Positions 34,741 to 46,300 of a stretch of DNA of 64,000 nt are shown one piece after another; within the stretch, counting starts at the first letter, position 1; every line of letters begins with the position of its first letter. The stretch lies in assembly GCA_021234155.1 (NCBI GenBank), contig JAJEKV010000051.1, forward strand, positions 6,796,761 through 6,860,760, written 5' to 3'. The position numbers were made by a program, and so were the translations under genes. The notes below the pieces were generated by a model. That model saw only the letters and a list, made by a program, of their open reading frames with translations. It was not told the DNA's origin and searched no databases. This stretch comes from Isoetes taiwanensis (Eukaryota > Streptophyta > Lycopodiopsida > Isoetales > Isoetaceae).

Positions 34741-37116
34741 TTCGTGAACAATTACTTGCACTGACTAGTGTATCTCGGTCGCTTACAGGAAAGTAGTCAC
34801 TTGGGCGCCTTTAAGAACCGGCAAACAAGAAATTTTTATTATTTCGGTAATCTTTGCATTTTACCCCATTTGCATAGTTTTTATGCACATATCGTGGGCA
34901 ATGTCGAGCAAAGGTTGGAATTTGCGAAAGCATATGCCAAAAAGAAGAAGTCGCGGTATTAAATGGTAACCTCTCCAACAAAGAATACATTGATTTCTAT
35001 ACGAGGCAACGACGAATCGCGTAAACGGTATACAAAGAACCACTGATAGAAAAGCTCCAACAACTAAGAAACCAGCACAAGGCATTCGGATGTCCTCCAC
35101 AAGGGCCAACAGGAACTGCAGTGACATCCGCCTGGAAGGTATGTTTTTCGTTTCTTTGCTTTCGGGGAAAATCGCCGTCGCTGATCCTAACCGACACTTA
35201 AATGGGGATTTTCTCGATGTGGCTACCACAACTTTGAAGGTTAAGGAACCGGAAGGATGAGAAGCGATTCATTTTATGCAAGAATCTTCCTGGTCTAAAC
35301 TTCGTAGAAGTTGTCAACAAATGAGCAAGCGAAAGCTCATCGATGATCGGGGAATTACCGAGAAACCTTCAAAGGATTTCTTCAACAAGACATTCCTAAG
35401 AAACCTACGAGGAATGAACAATGATGAGGTAAGCTAATTGATGGACGAAATCTTACAGGGCAAGGTTTTCTTGAAAGTGCAGCAAGGATATGCAGGACGT
35501 TTTAATTGCAGTCAGAGGGCTCTAGACATCAGAACACTTTCACTCATGCGTCGTGAAGTGTTATCATATGCCAATTCTATCTCAGAGAAGCTATACAATA
35601 ATTTTGAAAAGTTGGCTTCATGTTTTCCGAGAATCGCCCGCGAACAAGCGTCTCACGGATATTGCGAACCTGATTTCAAATCGTCAAAGCAAACTATAAT
35701 AAAGAAGCGGTTCAAGGTAATCGCATACAGTTTTGGAAGCTATTGTTGCTATAATGAGGCGGAAGAGGCCGGAAAATGAAAGAGAAGCAAAACACCGTCG
35801 CGGTAAAGACGTCACAAAAGCGGCATCCTTGTGTATGCGTTCGGTGTCGAGAAAATGCGGTTTGATTTTTGTTGACATGCGTAGTTTTTCCATATTTGTG
35901 GGATGTGAAAAAAATACCGATTTTTTTTTAGCAGAGTTGCAGGGGCATGACGGGCAAAAGTGTACCATATAGTCATGTTTCTCGGATCGGCACATTTGCC
36001 AAACCTGTTTGTGATCCCGAGCGGATACAAGGTAGCTCCCATGTTTCCCTAGGGGCTTATGAAGAGAAAGGATGGGAGAGCAAAAAAAATATAAAAGAAT
36101 TCCAATATTATGTCAGCCATGTGACAATAAACAGGAGTGACGTTCGGGTGCTGCCCGTTAAGCCCAACTTGGAGCTGCGACTGACTCAAGTCACTAAAGC
36201 ACCACAAAGCACTCCTCTTCCAATATATCCGATTACTGGCGACGAAGAGGTAGATGCAAAAACAAAAAGAAAGTATTTGGAGTTCTTTACAGGTAAACCA
36301 AAATTCTCATGGGCAGCTATGGAAGGCGACTTCGTCCTCAAGAGCCAAGCAAAAACCTCTTATGTCTATTATATAGTGAAGGAGCTGGTACCATTAGAAG
36401 GTTGCATTTTGGATTTCTTCTCAGGCGGAACTACCTCGAGGGTAGCGTTGATGCAAGGAAAACGGAGTGTTGCTTTTGAGTATGACGACAAGGTTTGCCA
36501 TTTCCTTAGATCTTTCTTCGAGATTCTAGAGAAAATGGCAAGGCCTGACATGGAAGAGGAAGGTAAAGAGCAAGGTGAGCAAGATGAAGAGCAACGTTCC
36601 GACATGCCTGATATTAATATAACACAGGGAACGGATCTCAGCCAGATGGATCAGATGCTAGACAAACTGGATCAGAAAAGCTTCGAAGAAAGGCTGCAGG
36701 AGACCCGGGAACTGATAGAGCAGACTGAGAAGGCACAGGCAAAACTAGATCCAACTTTCAAGAAGCTTGAAGCACTGAACAAGAACTTGGACTCCTTAAT
36801 GCCACTAGTAACCAAGCAATTGGACAAGCCCCTTCCTAATTTTGAGTATGGGGGAACTTCTGAAGCCGCCTCCGGAAGTGGGAGAACCTCCCCCGACCCT
36901 TCACCTAAAAGGCAGAAGCTGGTACCCTCTAATGAATATTCTGAGCAATTGCAGGACGAATTGTTTAATAGCCAAGATATGTCAGAGCGTGTTCAGAACG
37001 CAGCACAGGCAATGGGTGTTGACATCCCAGAAACAACTGGATATACAGAAATGGACCTGTCACAGACCCTTGCTCAACATGGTGTTGATCCAGAGACTGT
37101 ATTTGAGACTCAGTGA

Positions 37117-37629
37117 TATAGCCTTCGCCTCTGTGCTGGGCATTTTGTACAAACTTTTTGTTAAGACATTGTGTTTAAATTTTCACCTGTTTTCGGGTTC
37201 ACTATGAGTTATGCTTTTTGGGTTCACTATGTGTTATACTTTTGTTCACTATGCTTTTGTGTTATCTCAACTTTGAATTGGATAAACAAAGTAGTCTGGA
37301 AGATCGCGGTGGCGATTCTGTACACCAGTTATACATCCCCCAGATGGTAACTTGACCACGAAGCACACAATGTGCTTCTTGTATTCTGCCTTCACTTGTT
37401 CTCGCAAGAATCGCAATGGCAATCCTTACGACCACTCGTGATGCTGCTCAAACCCCTCGGTTACTGTCATGACAGCTTTGGGCTACAGGCCTGGTGTCAA
37501 ATTATGGCGCGTGTTATTTTTTCAAGCTGAACTTAGGATTATTGACGCTTTGTTTTGGTTGAGAGGAATCATTTCTTACCATCCCCGGGGTGACCACGAC
37601 CTATTTCGTTGTCAAACGAGAAAACGAAA
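37117..37629. other. Right subterminal region of Element B
   Basis: No gene is seen. Imperfect palindrome copies lie at 37302-37317 (GATCGCGGTGGCGATTC) and about 37409-37425. GGTTCACTATG.GTTAT is repeated two to three times at about 37196-37262. Confidence 0.55.
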
Positions 37630-37655
37630 TTTCTCTAATTAATGAAACCATGCTT
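37630..37655 (-). repeat. Element B right terminal inverted repeat
   Basis: Inverse of 27687-27712 with two mismatches, followed by TAAA at 37656-37659. Confidence 0.7.
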
Positions 37656-37789
37656 TAAAATAGCAGTAAGATGGATATCTTTGAAGATGTCGACTTTGCC
37701 AATCGTAGCAAAAAAATCCACAATAAAGATGGATGCTTAAGAAAAGGGAAATTAAACTCACAACAAATGGAGATGGCATGAAAAAGCAT

Positions 37790-37935
37790 CCAGTTGTAAG
37801 CCACATTGCAGCAGTAAATGGCCGCATAAAAGCCCATGCATGACCATTGCCAGATGTCCTTAATGGTACAACCACCACCATTCCAGATGTTGTATAAGGT
37901 TGTGTAATGTCCACCATCCCAGATGTTGTGTTAAG
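37790..37935 (-). pseudogene. Glutamate-receptor-like channel gene fragment
   Basis: The minus strand encodes ITQPYTTSGMVVVVPL, then AWAFMRPFTAAMW. This matches the end of ligand-binding lobe S1 and the start of the first membrane segment in plant GLR channels (TQPY.SGL, SAWAFL.PF...MW). The frame loses similarity after TGCFF, and no further channel exons are seen nearby. The first part is imperfectly duplicated (about 37880-37945). It is a relic at the edge of Element B. Confidence 0.65.
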
Positions 37936-38472
37936 GTTGTGTATAAGCTACACTTCTTTGTAGCTTGTCCCCATTGGAATCCTACCTCCCGACATAAAGT
38001 TGACAATATATTTGTTATGGAAATTCATCCTGTGAGAAAGAGGTTCTGCTGCTGTGCAATGTAATTCCTTCATCCCAAGTGTCTGAACGATATGGGCAGC
38101 ATTCGATGCTTTAATCCCTCTTAATCAAAAGATTTATTAAGCATAAGTTGGACTTGCAAGCTCTTCTTTATACACATCAAGTACCTGCCGGAATAATAAT
38201 CATCTTGCCGCTTGTGCAACTTATTACTGTTTCTAAGAATGGTAATGCTTCCGAAACAGATGGCTTTTGCCCAGATGTTAACAGACGGGAAACTCCAAGC
38301 TCCATCAAATCCTACAAAGCACAAAAGGAAATAATTCAAAAACAGAGGAAGTTCCCATTAATTGTGCAATATACAAGCTCTGTTGCAATCAGAAATATTA
38401 TTAGATAAATTTCTCTGAAACCACAAGAGCTGTGAATATCTATCTGGACTAAAATTCATTTTATCTAAGTGG

Positions 38473-39050
38473 CAGTTCTTTGGTGGCAGATTCTTCATAG
38501 GTGTCTGCGGGTTAATGTGCTTGTCCATAAGTTTAACCCTAGAATATCAAATCAGTGTCCAGTATGCAAGCGTGGATCTGAGACCATTGAGCATTGCTTT
38601 TTCATGTGTGAACACCTTAGACAGGTATGGGACTGGTTGTTTTCCCTTTTTCAGGTTTCACTAACAAGTCAACAACTGCTTTTGGCAATTTATCCAAGTA
38701 CCTGGACAGAGTTACAAGGCCAGGCTTTTCATCTAGCAGCAGGATGGTTGCTTTGGACTATCTGGAAAAGACGAAGATTGGTAATCTTCAAAGGTCTGGA
38801 TGTGGCAGATAATCGTGTTCTCCAAGAAGCTCAAGGTTACATTGTGAAGTCGTATCATTGTTCTTCACTTGCCCCTCACAAGAGGCGATTGATTTTTGAG
38901 GAGTTTTTGGATGTGCACTCTTATGCTTAGGCAGGTTGCTTCACTCGGTGGGTCTCCGCTTATCCGCTGAGATTTTATTCCTGTCTCTGCATTTATACTT
39001 GTATTTGACTCTTTGATTGAATAAAGTCTGACGTCCTTCAACAAAATTTT
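38473..39050 (+). mobile_element. 5'-truncated LINE (zf-RVT end) in a CutC intron
   Basis: The insert is bounded by the 14-bp duplication TTTTATCTAAGTGG (38459-38472 and 39051-39064). It contains the end of a LINE ORF2: WWQILHRCLRVNVLVHKF, then a zinc-binding segment CPVCKRG..TIEHCFFMC and AAGWLLWTIWKRR, ending in TAG near 38928. The 3' end carries AATAAAG and a short A-rich tail. It is a typical target-primed insertion of a 5'-truncated copy. Confidence 0.88.
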
Positions 39051-39244
39051 TTTTATCTAAGTGGTACTTTTAAAGTTTAACTGTTTGGCTAGTGAAAATT
39101 TTGGAGTATACTAATGGCCCCATCAGAAAATTATAACTCATTTAAAAGAAGTTACCTCTAAGGCATTGAGAGGATCTCTTGCATCATCAAACGCTCTGTG
39201 GAAGGTGATGCTTAAATTTCATTCTTTGCATGCCTCTATGACTG

Positions 39245-40990
39245 TTCTCATCTGTATAGTTGCTATCGTTCAGCCTTCAGGTAAAAAAAAAATCTGAAGT
39301 TCAAACACTATGTTGATTCAAAAGTAAACACACAGCAATATACTTGAATGAAGAGAATTAAAATGGACAAGACAACTGGGGAAATTTTTTTCTTAGGGTC
39401 TTTTTGCTTGGGCATCTTGGTCTTTTTTCCACTAACATTAATGTGTTGTTCACTTTTTCACTAATATTAATGTATCCAAGAAATTTATCGTGGCGCTTGA
39501 CTCTCCTCCAACGTAAAAGCGCATGCATGCATTACATTATTGTTACAAATAAACATGCATTGAACATTTCTCTTTCTCTACTCTCCTTCACAATTTTGTT
39601 ACAACCCATGCATCAAGGAATTTTGCAATTGTATTCAAAGTGGTTGAAGATTGTAATAAATGAATAAAATCGAATACAACTATCATATACTCCTTTTTTT
39701 GAAATTGAACTCTTGGAACTCTTGGAGCTTCTCTTGTGCATCTATCATGTAAAAAAACTACTCGAAACATTGTGATGTTGAGACATTTGCAATGTTGGTC
39801 AAGTGATTATGTGAATTGATGGGTTTGTCTTCCAACAGATCCTAACATTCCAGCACTCCCAACACATATCATTGATTGATTGATTGTCACACCATTTCAC
39901 ACCCTCATGTCCATTAGGCAATATAAAGAGTACATGCCTCCAGATTATCTATAATACTCTATAATGCAAGAGTATCTAATCACCCTAATCCAAGATTGGG
40001 AGTCATATGCCAGAGATGTGGACCTTGGATTTAAAGAACTGTTATCTGCATTGCCGTGTCAGATTTGGCATCTTAGGTGTATCAGTGGTTCACTTATCCT
40101 TGCTTTCTAATGTTAGGTTGCTTCCTATATGGAATAAAGCAAGCAACCATCAAATATTGGTGCGTCTACCGGGAACAAAATATTCTAGCATGGTTGGTTG
40201 TATTTTCTCTCGAAATCTGTTGCTCAAATGAAGGTTTTCCCATTGTCAAGAAAATTTTATGATCTGCTTGAATATTTTGACTTCCATATATACATAATGC
40301 GCTTATAATTTGAGCCAAGAAGTTCTGCACAAAAGACACAACATTATAGTAGCATCAGCAAATATGTCAAAGATATGCCTGCATCTTTAACCAAAATTGA
40401 CATAATATGCAGATAATATAAGTAGCAATACCCCCATTAGCATGAATGGTAGATGCACAGCTCGTGCAATGTATGTGCAATGTATATTACAGTAAAACTT
40501 GATTGAAACAGCAGAATTCCAGTATCAGAGCATCCTTTCTTCAAAGATACAAATACCAGACCATCCACTAGGTGCTCCGTTTGTTTAATTTCACCTTCTT
40601 ATAACCTGCTACAGGTCCTGCATTATTGACGTCATCTTATTAAAGAACAGATGTTTAATAAACAATAACAACCTGTTAATAGGCAACATAGAACGAAAGG
40701 TTCATACCTAACATGGCTGCAAAATGCAAAAACCAATGTATACGACAACAGATCCAAGTAGTAGCCAACTCAATGACAGGTGCAATTACCTCCAAGCAAA
40801 CCAATGTTTGTGTTTTTCACTTGGAATAGTGCGTGCACATGCAAACCAAGAAGCACCTCAGAACTAAGAACAAACAACAGTTCTTAGGACATATTGATAG
40901 GCTGCAACTAGCAGCAACACTTGATTAGCACCATGTTCCTCCAGGGATACTATTTTCATTGTGCTTTACTTCTCAACCACCAAAGAAAAG
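39245..40990. other. Intronic sequence of the CutC-family gene
   Basis: AT-rich sequence between two CutC exons. I see no other gene in it. Confidence 0.5.
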
Positions 40991-41801
40991 ACCAAAATGC
41001 CCATGAAAAAAGACCCTATATAAATTTACACTCAGACAACTGCATGTCCACGTTTCCATCCAAGGTCAGGGCTCCAAACGCAATGCCTTGCACTCCCATT
41101 TTACCAACCATCTTCACATCTTCCAATATTACCTACATGAGCTTTTGCCATTTAGCCTATTCAAATGCCACTTATTCAAAGCACAAAGCTAACACCTACA
41201 TCAATTTCTGAAGTAATGTAGCAGAAATCTCCACCTCTAGGCCTGATCAAAACGTGGATTGGAATTCGGACGGCATCCTTACGTCAGTCGTACTCCGAGG
41301 TAACTTGTTAATATACTTGGGCCCTCTGGTGTTTGTCGGCTATGGCACAACACGCTTTGCATCACATTCTAACTAAAGGTGTGCTGGTCGTTGACGCCTC
41401 GACATTTCGGTCTGCTTCCTGATCCTGTTCTTGGGTGGTAATTGTTCTTCCTTCATGATACTTGAAGCTATTTGGAGGTGTCTCTTGAGGCTGTGCGCGA
41501 TTCCTTTGGCTATACTCATCTGAGTTGTTCTCTTCTGCAGTTGTTCTTTGAATCGTCAATCCTGCTTAGAGGGGCCCGATTTTTCAAACCCCATAACTTG
41601 AGCTACAGAGCTCCAAATCGCCTGACATTTGTTGCAATAGGACCGTTAGACAACCTAGAATCAAACTCCAGCTCAAAATGACAGGCTAGAAATGTCAAAC
41701 CCCAGCTCAAAATGACTAAAATTGCTCAAACCTTTGAATTGTTTTTCCAAACTGTGGTTTGTTTGTAAATAGAAGCATATCCCATTAGTACCTCACAAGT
41801 A

Positions 41802-41873
41802 TTGCTCTCGGCTCAAAGCTGATGCCTTACTCCCCGATATGGTAGCGGTCCTCTACTATTGAGTCGAGAGCAA
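41802..41873. repeat. 15-bp inverted repeat, possible MITE remnant
   Basis: TTGCTCTCGGCTCAA at 41802-41816 is inverted at 41859-41873 with one mismatch. The surrounding 41280-42390 has no recognisable gene. Confidence 0.5.
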
Positions 41874-42533
41874 GATTAGAATCTTTTTTCTCATCTTAGC
41901 ATAATCTTTTGTTGGTCCTCTTTTAGGACTATTAGTAGAACAAATGAAGTTTTGATTTTGGAGTCTGTATTTTTTTGTGTTCTAGGATTTCAAGACATTT
42001 TCTCGAGCTTTAATCACTGGAAAAATAAGTGCTAGTCATTCATGAAGTCTGGTGCTTTGCAACACTAATTTTATAAGATGAAACAAGGGAAAAACAGTGG
42101 TGCATTTTGTTTCTCTGGCTTTAATTACTAGAAGGGAAAACATTATTCATGGTACCTAGAGCTTTGGAGCATTGATGTCTAGGTTGAAATAGGGAATAAA
42201 CAAGTGTTTGTGATTACAGACAACAGTTTTTGAAGTGCAAAAGTATTGCTACACCAAGAAACTGCAACGAACTATTTGTTTCCAAATGACATCACAAATT
42301 TTGATAAATATTCGAAATATATAATACAATACATTGCATAGAATAAGAACCCAATGGATATTAACGCAATCCAGGCTACAAAACAATGTTTTCTTCTCAT
42401 AACAAAGAGAAGAATAATCTATACATCTTCACAAAAGATCAACAACGCAACAAGATAACTGCTGATTTATTTGACAACGGCTTAGGCGCTCCTAACGGCG
42501 AACGGTTTTAGGGCGAACGGAAGGGGAACGGAA

Positions 42534-43298
42534 TTGGATGTGGCAATGCCTCCAAAGGCCAAGAAAGGAACACCCGATATACTGGAGTATGAGGGTGATT
42601 CAGCCCATCTTATCTCCTTAATTTCTGATTTAAAATCCGAGGTTCTGGGGTTAAGAGATGAAGTAGTTCTTCTCCGAAGAACAGTGGATAACCTGGTTGA
42701 GCAAAATTCGAACTTGTGTAATCAGACAAGCTTGTGTAATCAAAAAATAGAAGAGAACCTGTGTAATCAGAAAGTAGAAGCAAACCCACCCGTTGATTAC
42801 AATGACCAAATTCGGGCCTTGGAATCCAAATTGGCAAATCTGATTGCTGAAACAACTCAAGAACAAATGAAGCTTCACAGAGAACAAGTTGCTTCAGAGC
42901 AAGCCGAGATGGAGTTTAGAGCCAAGAATTTGAAGATATCTGGCATTGCTGAAGAGGAAGATGAAAATCTATCAGAGATAATTGGAAATTTTTTTTCTAA
43001 AACCATGCGTATTCATGAACCAAACTTCCTCTCTGGTAAAAGGCTGGGTAAACCAGGCTACCATACCCGTCCAATTCTGGTCAGGTTCCCAAGCAAAGAA
43101 GCACGGGATAGAATTATGCATAATCGGGTAGCACTGAAGGGTGAGAAGGGCGTGTGGTTAGACCAAGACTTAACTCCAACACAAATTGAGGTGAGAAAGA
43201 AAGAATGGGCAAGAGTGAAGGATGCTAGGAACTCAGGCTTTGTTGCATACTTGGATCAGGCCGGTAAAGCTGTGATAACGAACAGGAAACGGAGCTAG
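42534..43298 (+). CDS. LINE ORF1 protein
   Basis: An intact frame of about 250 residues; the first good ATG is at 42546 (MPPKAKKGTP). It starts basic, then has a heptad-rich coiled coil (ISDLKSEVLGLRDEVVLLRR). A short NLCNQ repeat follows, then an RRM-like/CTD segment of the L1 ORF1 type (AKNLKISGIAEEEDENL, RPILVRFPSKEARDRIMHNR). Such proteins form trimers and bind element RNA as chaperones. It ends at TAG 43296, just before the ORF2 frame. Confidence 0.8.
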   Translation: MDVAMPPKAKKGTPDILEYEGDSAHLISLISDLKSEVLGLRDEVVLLRRTVDNLVEQNSNLCNQTSLCNQKIEENLCNQKVEANPPVDYNDQIRALESKLANLIAETTQEQMKLHREQVASEQAEMEFRAKNLKISGIAEEEDENLSEIIGNFFSKTMRIHEPNFLSGKRLGKPGYHTRPILVRFPSKEARDRIMHNRVALKGEKGVWLDQDLTPTQIEVRKKEWARVKDARNSGFVAYLDQAGKAVITNRKRS

Positions 43299-43307
43299 GT
43301 AGATTGG

Positions 43308-46300
43308 GCCCTGAATGTAACTTTATGGAACGCTCGTGGCCTACATCAAGCAAAGATTGATGCAACTCTAGATAGTTGGTGCAGCAAAGACATTTTAATA
43401 TTTACAGAAACCTGGGAGCATCAATTTCGATCGCTCCCTGAGGTGCCTGGATTTATGCTAGTAGGACATGTATGGAATGAGAAATCTGCAGGACCAGGTA
43501 GAGGTTCAGGAGGAATTGCAGTTTATGGTAGAACTGATATTGCTCAATATATGCAAGTAGTAGCAGAGGATGTGAATAAGCAGTATATGTGGCTGAAAAT
43601 AAAGGCAACTAACCAAGATTTATTTGTGGCAGCATGTTACTTCGCTCCCTTGAATGCCAGTCTGTACCAAATAAGGCGTTTAATAAGGAGGACCCATTTC
43701 AGAGGCTTTGCTCAGACACCATGCAGTTTATGTCTCAAGGTGCAGTCTTCCTTTTTGGAGACTTTAACGCAAGGACAGGTAATGATCAATCTAAATTATA
43801 TGCTGACATATCGGATGTCCGGATGCAGGAGATAGTAGAACCCGAGTTCACTAGGTGCTCAGAGGATAGCATGTCAAATGAGATGGGCAACTTTCTCTTG
43901 GAGCTTGGAACAATTTGTCATTTGAAAATCATTAATGGCGTCTTGAAATTTCCAAACTCTGGAAGTTTCACGTGCATTAACCATTCTGGAGCGAGTGCCA
44001 TTGATTACTTGCTTGCACATGAGTTGGAAATGATCCATGAATGCACTGTTGGCATAAAGATGCTTGAATCTGATCATAGGCCGCTGCATGTTACGCTCAA
44101 AATGAATTTGAAGGCTGCTGATATACACCCTCCTTTCCATCCAAAGATGAAAGTGCGATATGATCTTTGTTTGCCATACAAAGAAACGATTGAAGAACTG
44201 ATTGCGCAATCAAAATGGACCGGGGATGTATCATTAGATGCTGAGCAATTTACTAAATTGATTCTCCAAGCAGGAGGTGAGGTGTTTGGCTTCACAAAAA
44301 AGTTTGTGAAAGGCAAACCCTGCAACTCATGGTGGGATGAAGATTGCAGAGCGGCGAGATCCAAGCTACCTTCCACCTGCATTAAGAAATCAACTTGGTA
44401 TAAGAAGCTGATAAGATCAAAGAAGCATGCATATCTTCAAACAAGGCAAGCTGAGTTGTCTGAACAATTGATACGAGCTCCCAAGACTTTTTGGAATAGA
44501 TTGAATAAGCGAGATGATCATGTAAATTTGGATATGAACGAGCTACTAAATATGGTACGAGATATTTATGCAAGAGGAGATGCAGAGGAAATGTTTGTCA
44601 CGTCCATAAGCCTTGAGATCTTTTTCGAGACAGAGGTTGGAGAGACTCTTTTCGACATGGGGAATAACAAGGCGGGATTTGGAAGGGCTATGTATAGAGC
44701 TCTTTAAATGGGCGGGAGATGGGACAATATCTATCGACACGCCCTCTTGAACTTATGCATCAAACAAGGGTTACCAATTGCATGGAAGTTGAATAGGGTA
44801 CACCCCATTCACAAATCTGAGACACGTGTTCAAGTATATAATTATAGAACAATTCGATTAGCGACACTTTTTCAAAAATTCTTGGCGGTTCTTTGGAAAG
44901 AAGGTTGAGTTCTTGGCTGAGGACAATAAGAAGCGCTCCATGTGTCAAGTTGGATTTCGTAAAAACCACAATCAGCTTGATCATGCTATGGCACTCGTGT
45001 AATGGTGGAAAAGCGAAGGCACCAAATTCAGACACTTTATGTAGCATTTATTGATTTTACCAAAGCCTTCGACACGATTGCCTAGAAGGGGATTAGGCGA
45101 GAGAGAATGCAGTGATTGGGGTTCGGAAAGAGCTTAGAGGGACTGTGTGTCTCAATTGTATTTGGAAGTCCTAATTAAATTGTCCCATGAAATGGATGCA
45201 CTGGTCAAGAATACGATTGGTGTTCGGCAAGGGTGCCCTCTCTCACCAACACTCTTTGGTTTGTATATTGATGAACTAGATGATTAGATGAAAGCACATT
45301 CATTTGCTGGGACACGATTAGGGGCTTACATCATTCAATTACTGCTTTATGCTGATGATGTGGTATTGCTAGCTAATAAGAGACAGGTACTGCAAGCCCA
45401 CTTAGATCATTTGAGGTGGTTTTGTGAGCTGAAACAAATGAAGGTGAACATTAGCAAGTCAAAGATCATGATATTTGGTACGCGGGATAGGGAGGCATTC
45501 TTTTATGATGGGCAGGATATTGAAATAGTAGAGTGCTTCAAGTACCTAGGCATAGACTTCTCTGCTAAGTACACTTGGAAAGACTGCGTAAAGAGGAGAG
45601 TTACAGGTGGGAAAATGGCATTGTATAGCATGCAAACTAAATGCTCCAGGGTTTCTCTCCATGGTTGGACGCTTAAGAAGATGCTTTTTAAAACACTGGT
45701 TCAATCCGTGTTGCTGTATGGTGTACCTATATGGGGGCCCAATACTTCTGATAAGCTTTGGGGACAGATTGAAGCAGTCCAGAAATTGTTTTTGCGCCAG
45801 GAGTTGGGCATAAAAAACCAATTGCCATATGCTATTATTTTAGCGGAAGCAGGTATGTTCCCCCTCGAACTTGAAGCTTTATTTCAAACCATAAACTTTG
45901 TTAACAGGGTTAAGAAGCTATCTGTAGACCGTTTACCCCATCAAGCAATGTTAGCATCTGAGCAACAAGGTTGGTTACACGATGTCATGGAATGGGCTAA
46001 TCGATGGGGGGTGCAGACCAGCAATTGGCCGGATTGTAAAACAGACGCTAGAGCACTCTTAGAGAGGCTGGCTATTGATAAATTATGGCAAAATCCTGGC
46101 AGCAGGATGAGACATTACAAAGCTAAGGTAAATCCTATGCAAGAATATGAACATCAAGGATACTTATCAGCTGATATCCCGAGATCGTTGAGGCAAATCA
46201 TGGCAAGATACAAAACAAGCTCTCACAGGTTGGAAGTGGAGACAGGTAGATGGCGCAAAGTACCACTGGAAGAGAGAATTTGTAAATTTTGTGAAACAGG

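Larger units (their letters stand above)
33151..37116 (+). pseudogene. ParB-methyltransferase gene of Element B
   Basis: The likely start is the ATG at 33151 (MSRAAALKES), just downstream of a TATA box; a T-run then breaks the frame. An N-terminal low-complexity and basic region (about 33900-34400) leads to a ParB/Srx-like start, VNWFQRVSIFDCELAP...VQTLIKSFKKYP (about 34490-34650), ending at a donor GTCTGT near 34661. Later exons are less clear: SHLGAFKNRQ with NVEQRLEFAKAY (about 34797-34930), and LQGKVFLKVQQGYAGRFNCS (about 35453) before donor GTAATC near 35717. A final 389-codon frame contains CILDFFSGGTTSRVALMQGKRSVAFEYD-type motif I (about 36405-36485). It then has a long acidic, coiled-coil-like tail. 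CGLIFVDMRSF (about 35855) may be a degenerate motif IV. Frame breaks make this copy doubtful as a functional gene, but the last exon is open. Confidence 0.68.
27687..37655. mobile_element. Element B: relative of Element A, 10 kb
   Basis: The left end is AAGCATGATTTCATTAATTG at 27687. The right end is its inverse at 37630-37655 (about 26 bp, two mismatches). Both are flanked by TAAA (27683-27686 and 37656-37659), the same 4-bp duplication length as Element A. Inside are two tandem 80-codon genes, a DUF7869-type transposase-like gene on the minus strand (32000 to 28894), a 1.1-kb divergent control region, and a ParB-methyltransferase gene on the plus strand (33151-37116). The GATCGCGGCCGCGATC palindrome family lies only within these bounds. 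The architecture matches Element A in mirror orientation. The terminal repeats are shorter and less perfect than in A, so the exact ends are less certain. Confidence 0.75.
37948..41277 (-). pseudogene. CutC-family (copper homeostasis) gene, 5' exons not found
   Basis: Five exons follow in order on the minus strand with GT-AG borders and compatible phases. 41277-41200 holds IPIHVLIRPRGGDFCY. 41132-41030 holds GIAFGALTLDGNVD. 39241-39156 holds NLSITFHRAFDDARDPLNAL. 38311-38185 holds GVSRLLTSGQKPSVSEALPF. 38117-37948 holds GGIKASNAAHIV, ending with TAG. These are successive conserved blocks of the CutC TIM-barrel family, a cytosolic protein linked to copper handling in bacteria and animals; its plant role is unclear. 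The N-terminal exon was not found before the LINE at 42424. A TGA falls inside the 39241-39156 exon just before NLSITF. A 5'-truncated LINE sits in the intron between 39156 and 38311. It is either a decaying host gene or has an unusual splice that removes the TGA. Confidence 0.78.

Noticed and set aside
37588-37604. GTGACCACGACCT (also at 33275) as the right end of Element B
   Set aside because: No inverted partner or target duplication was found on the left; the AAGCATG repeat with TAAA on both sides fits better.
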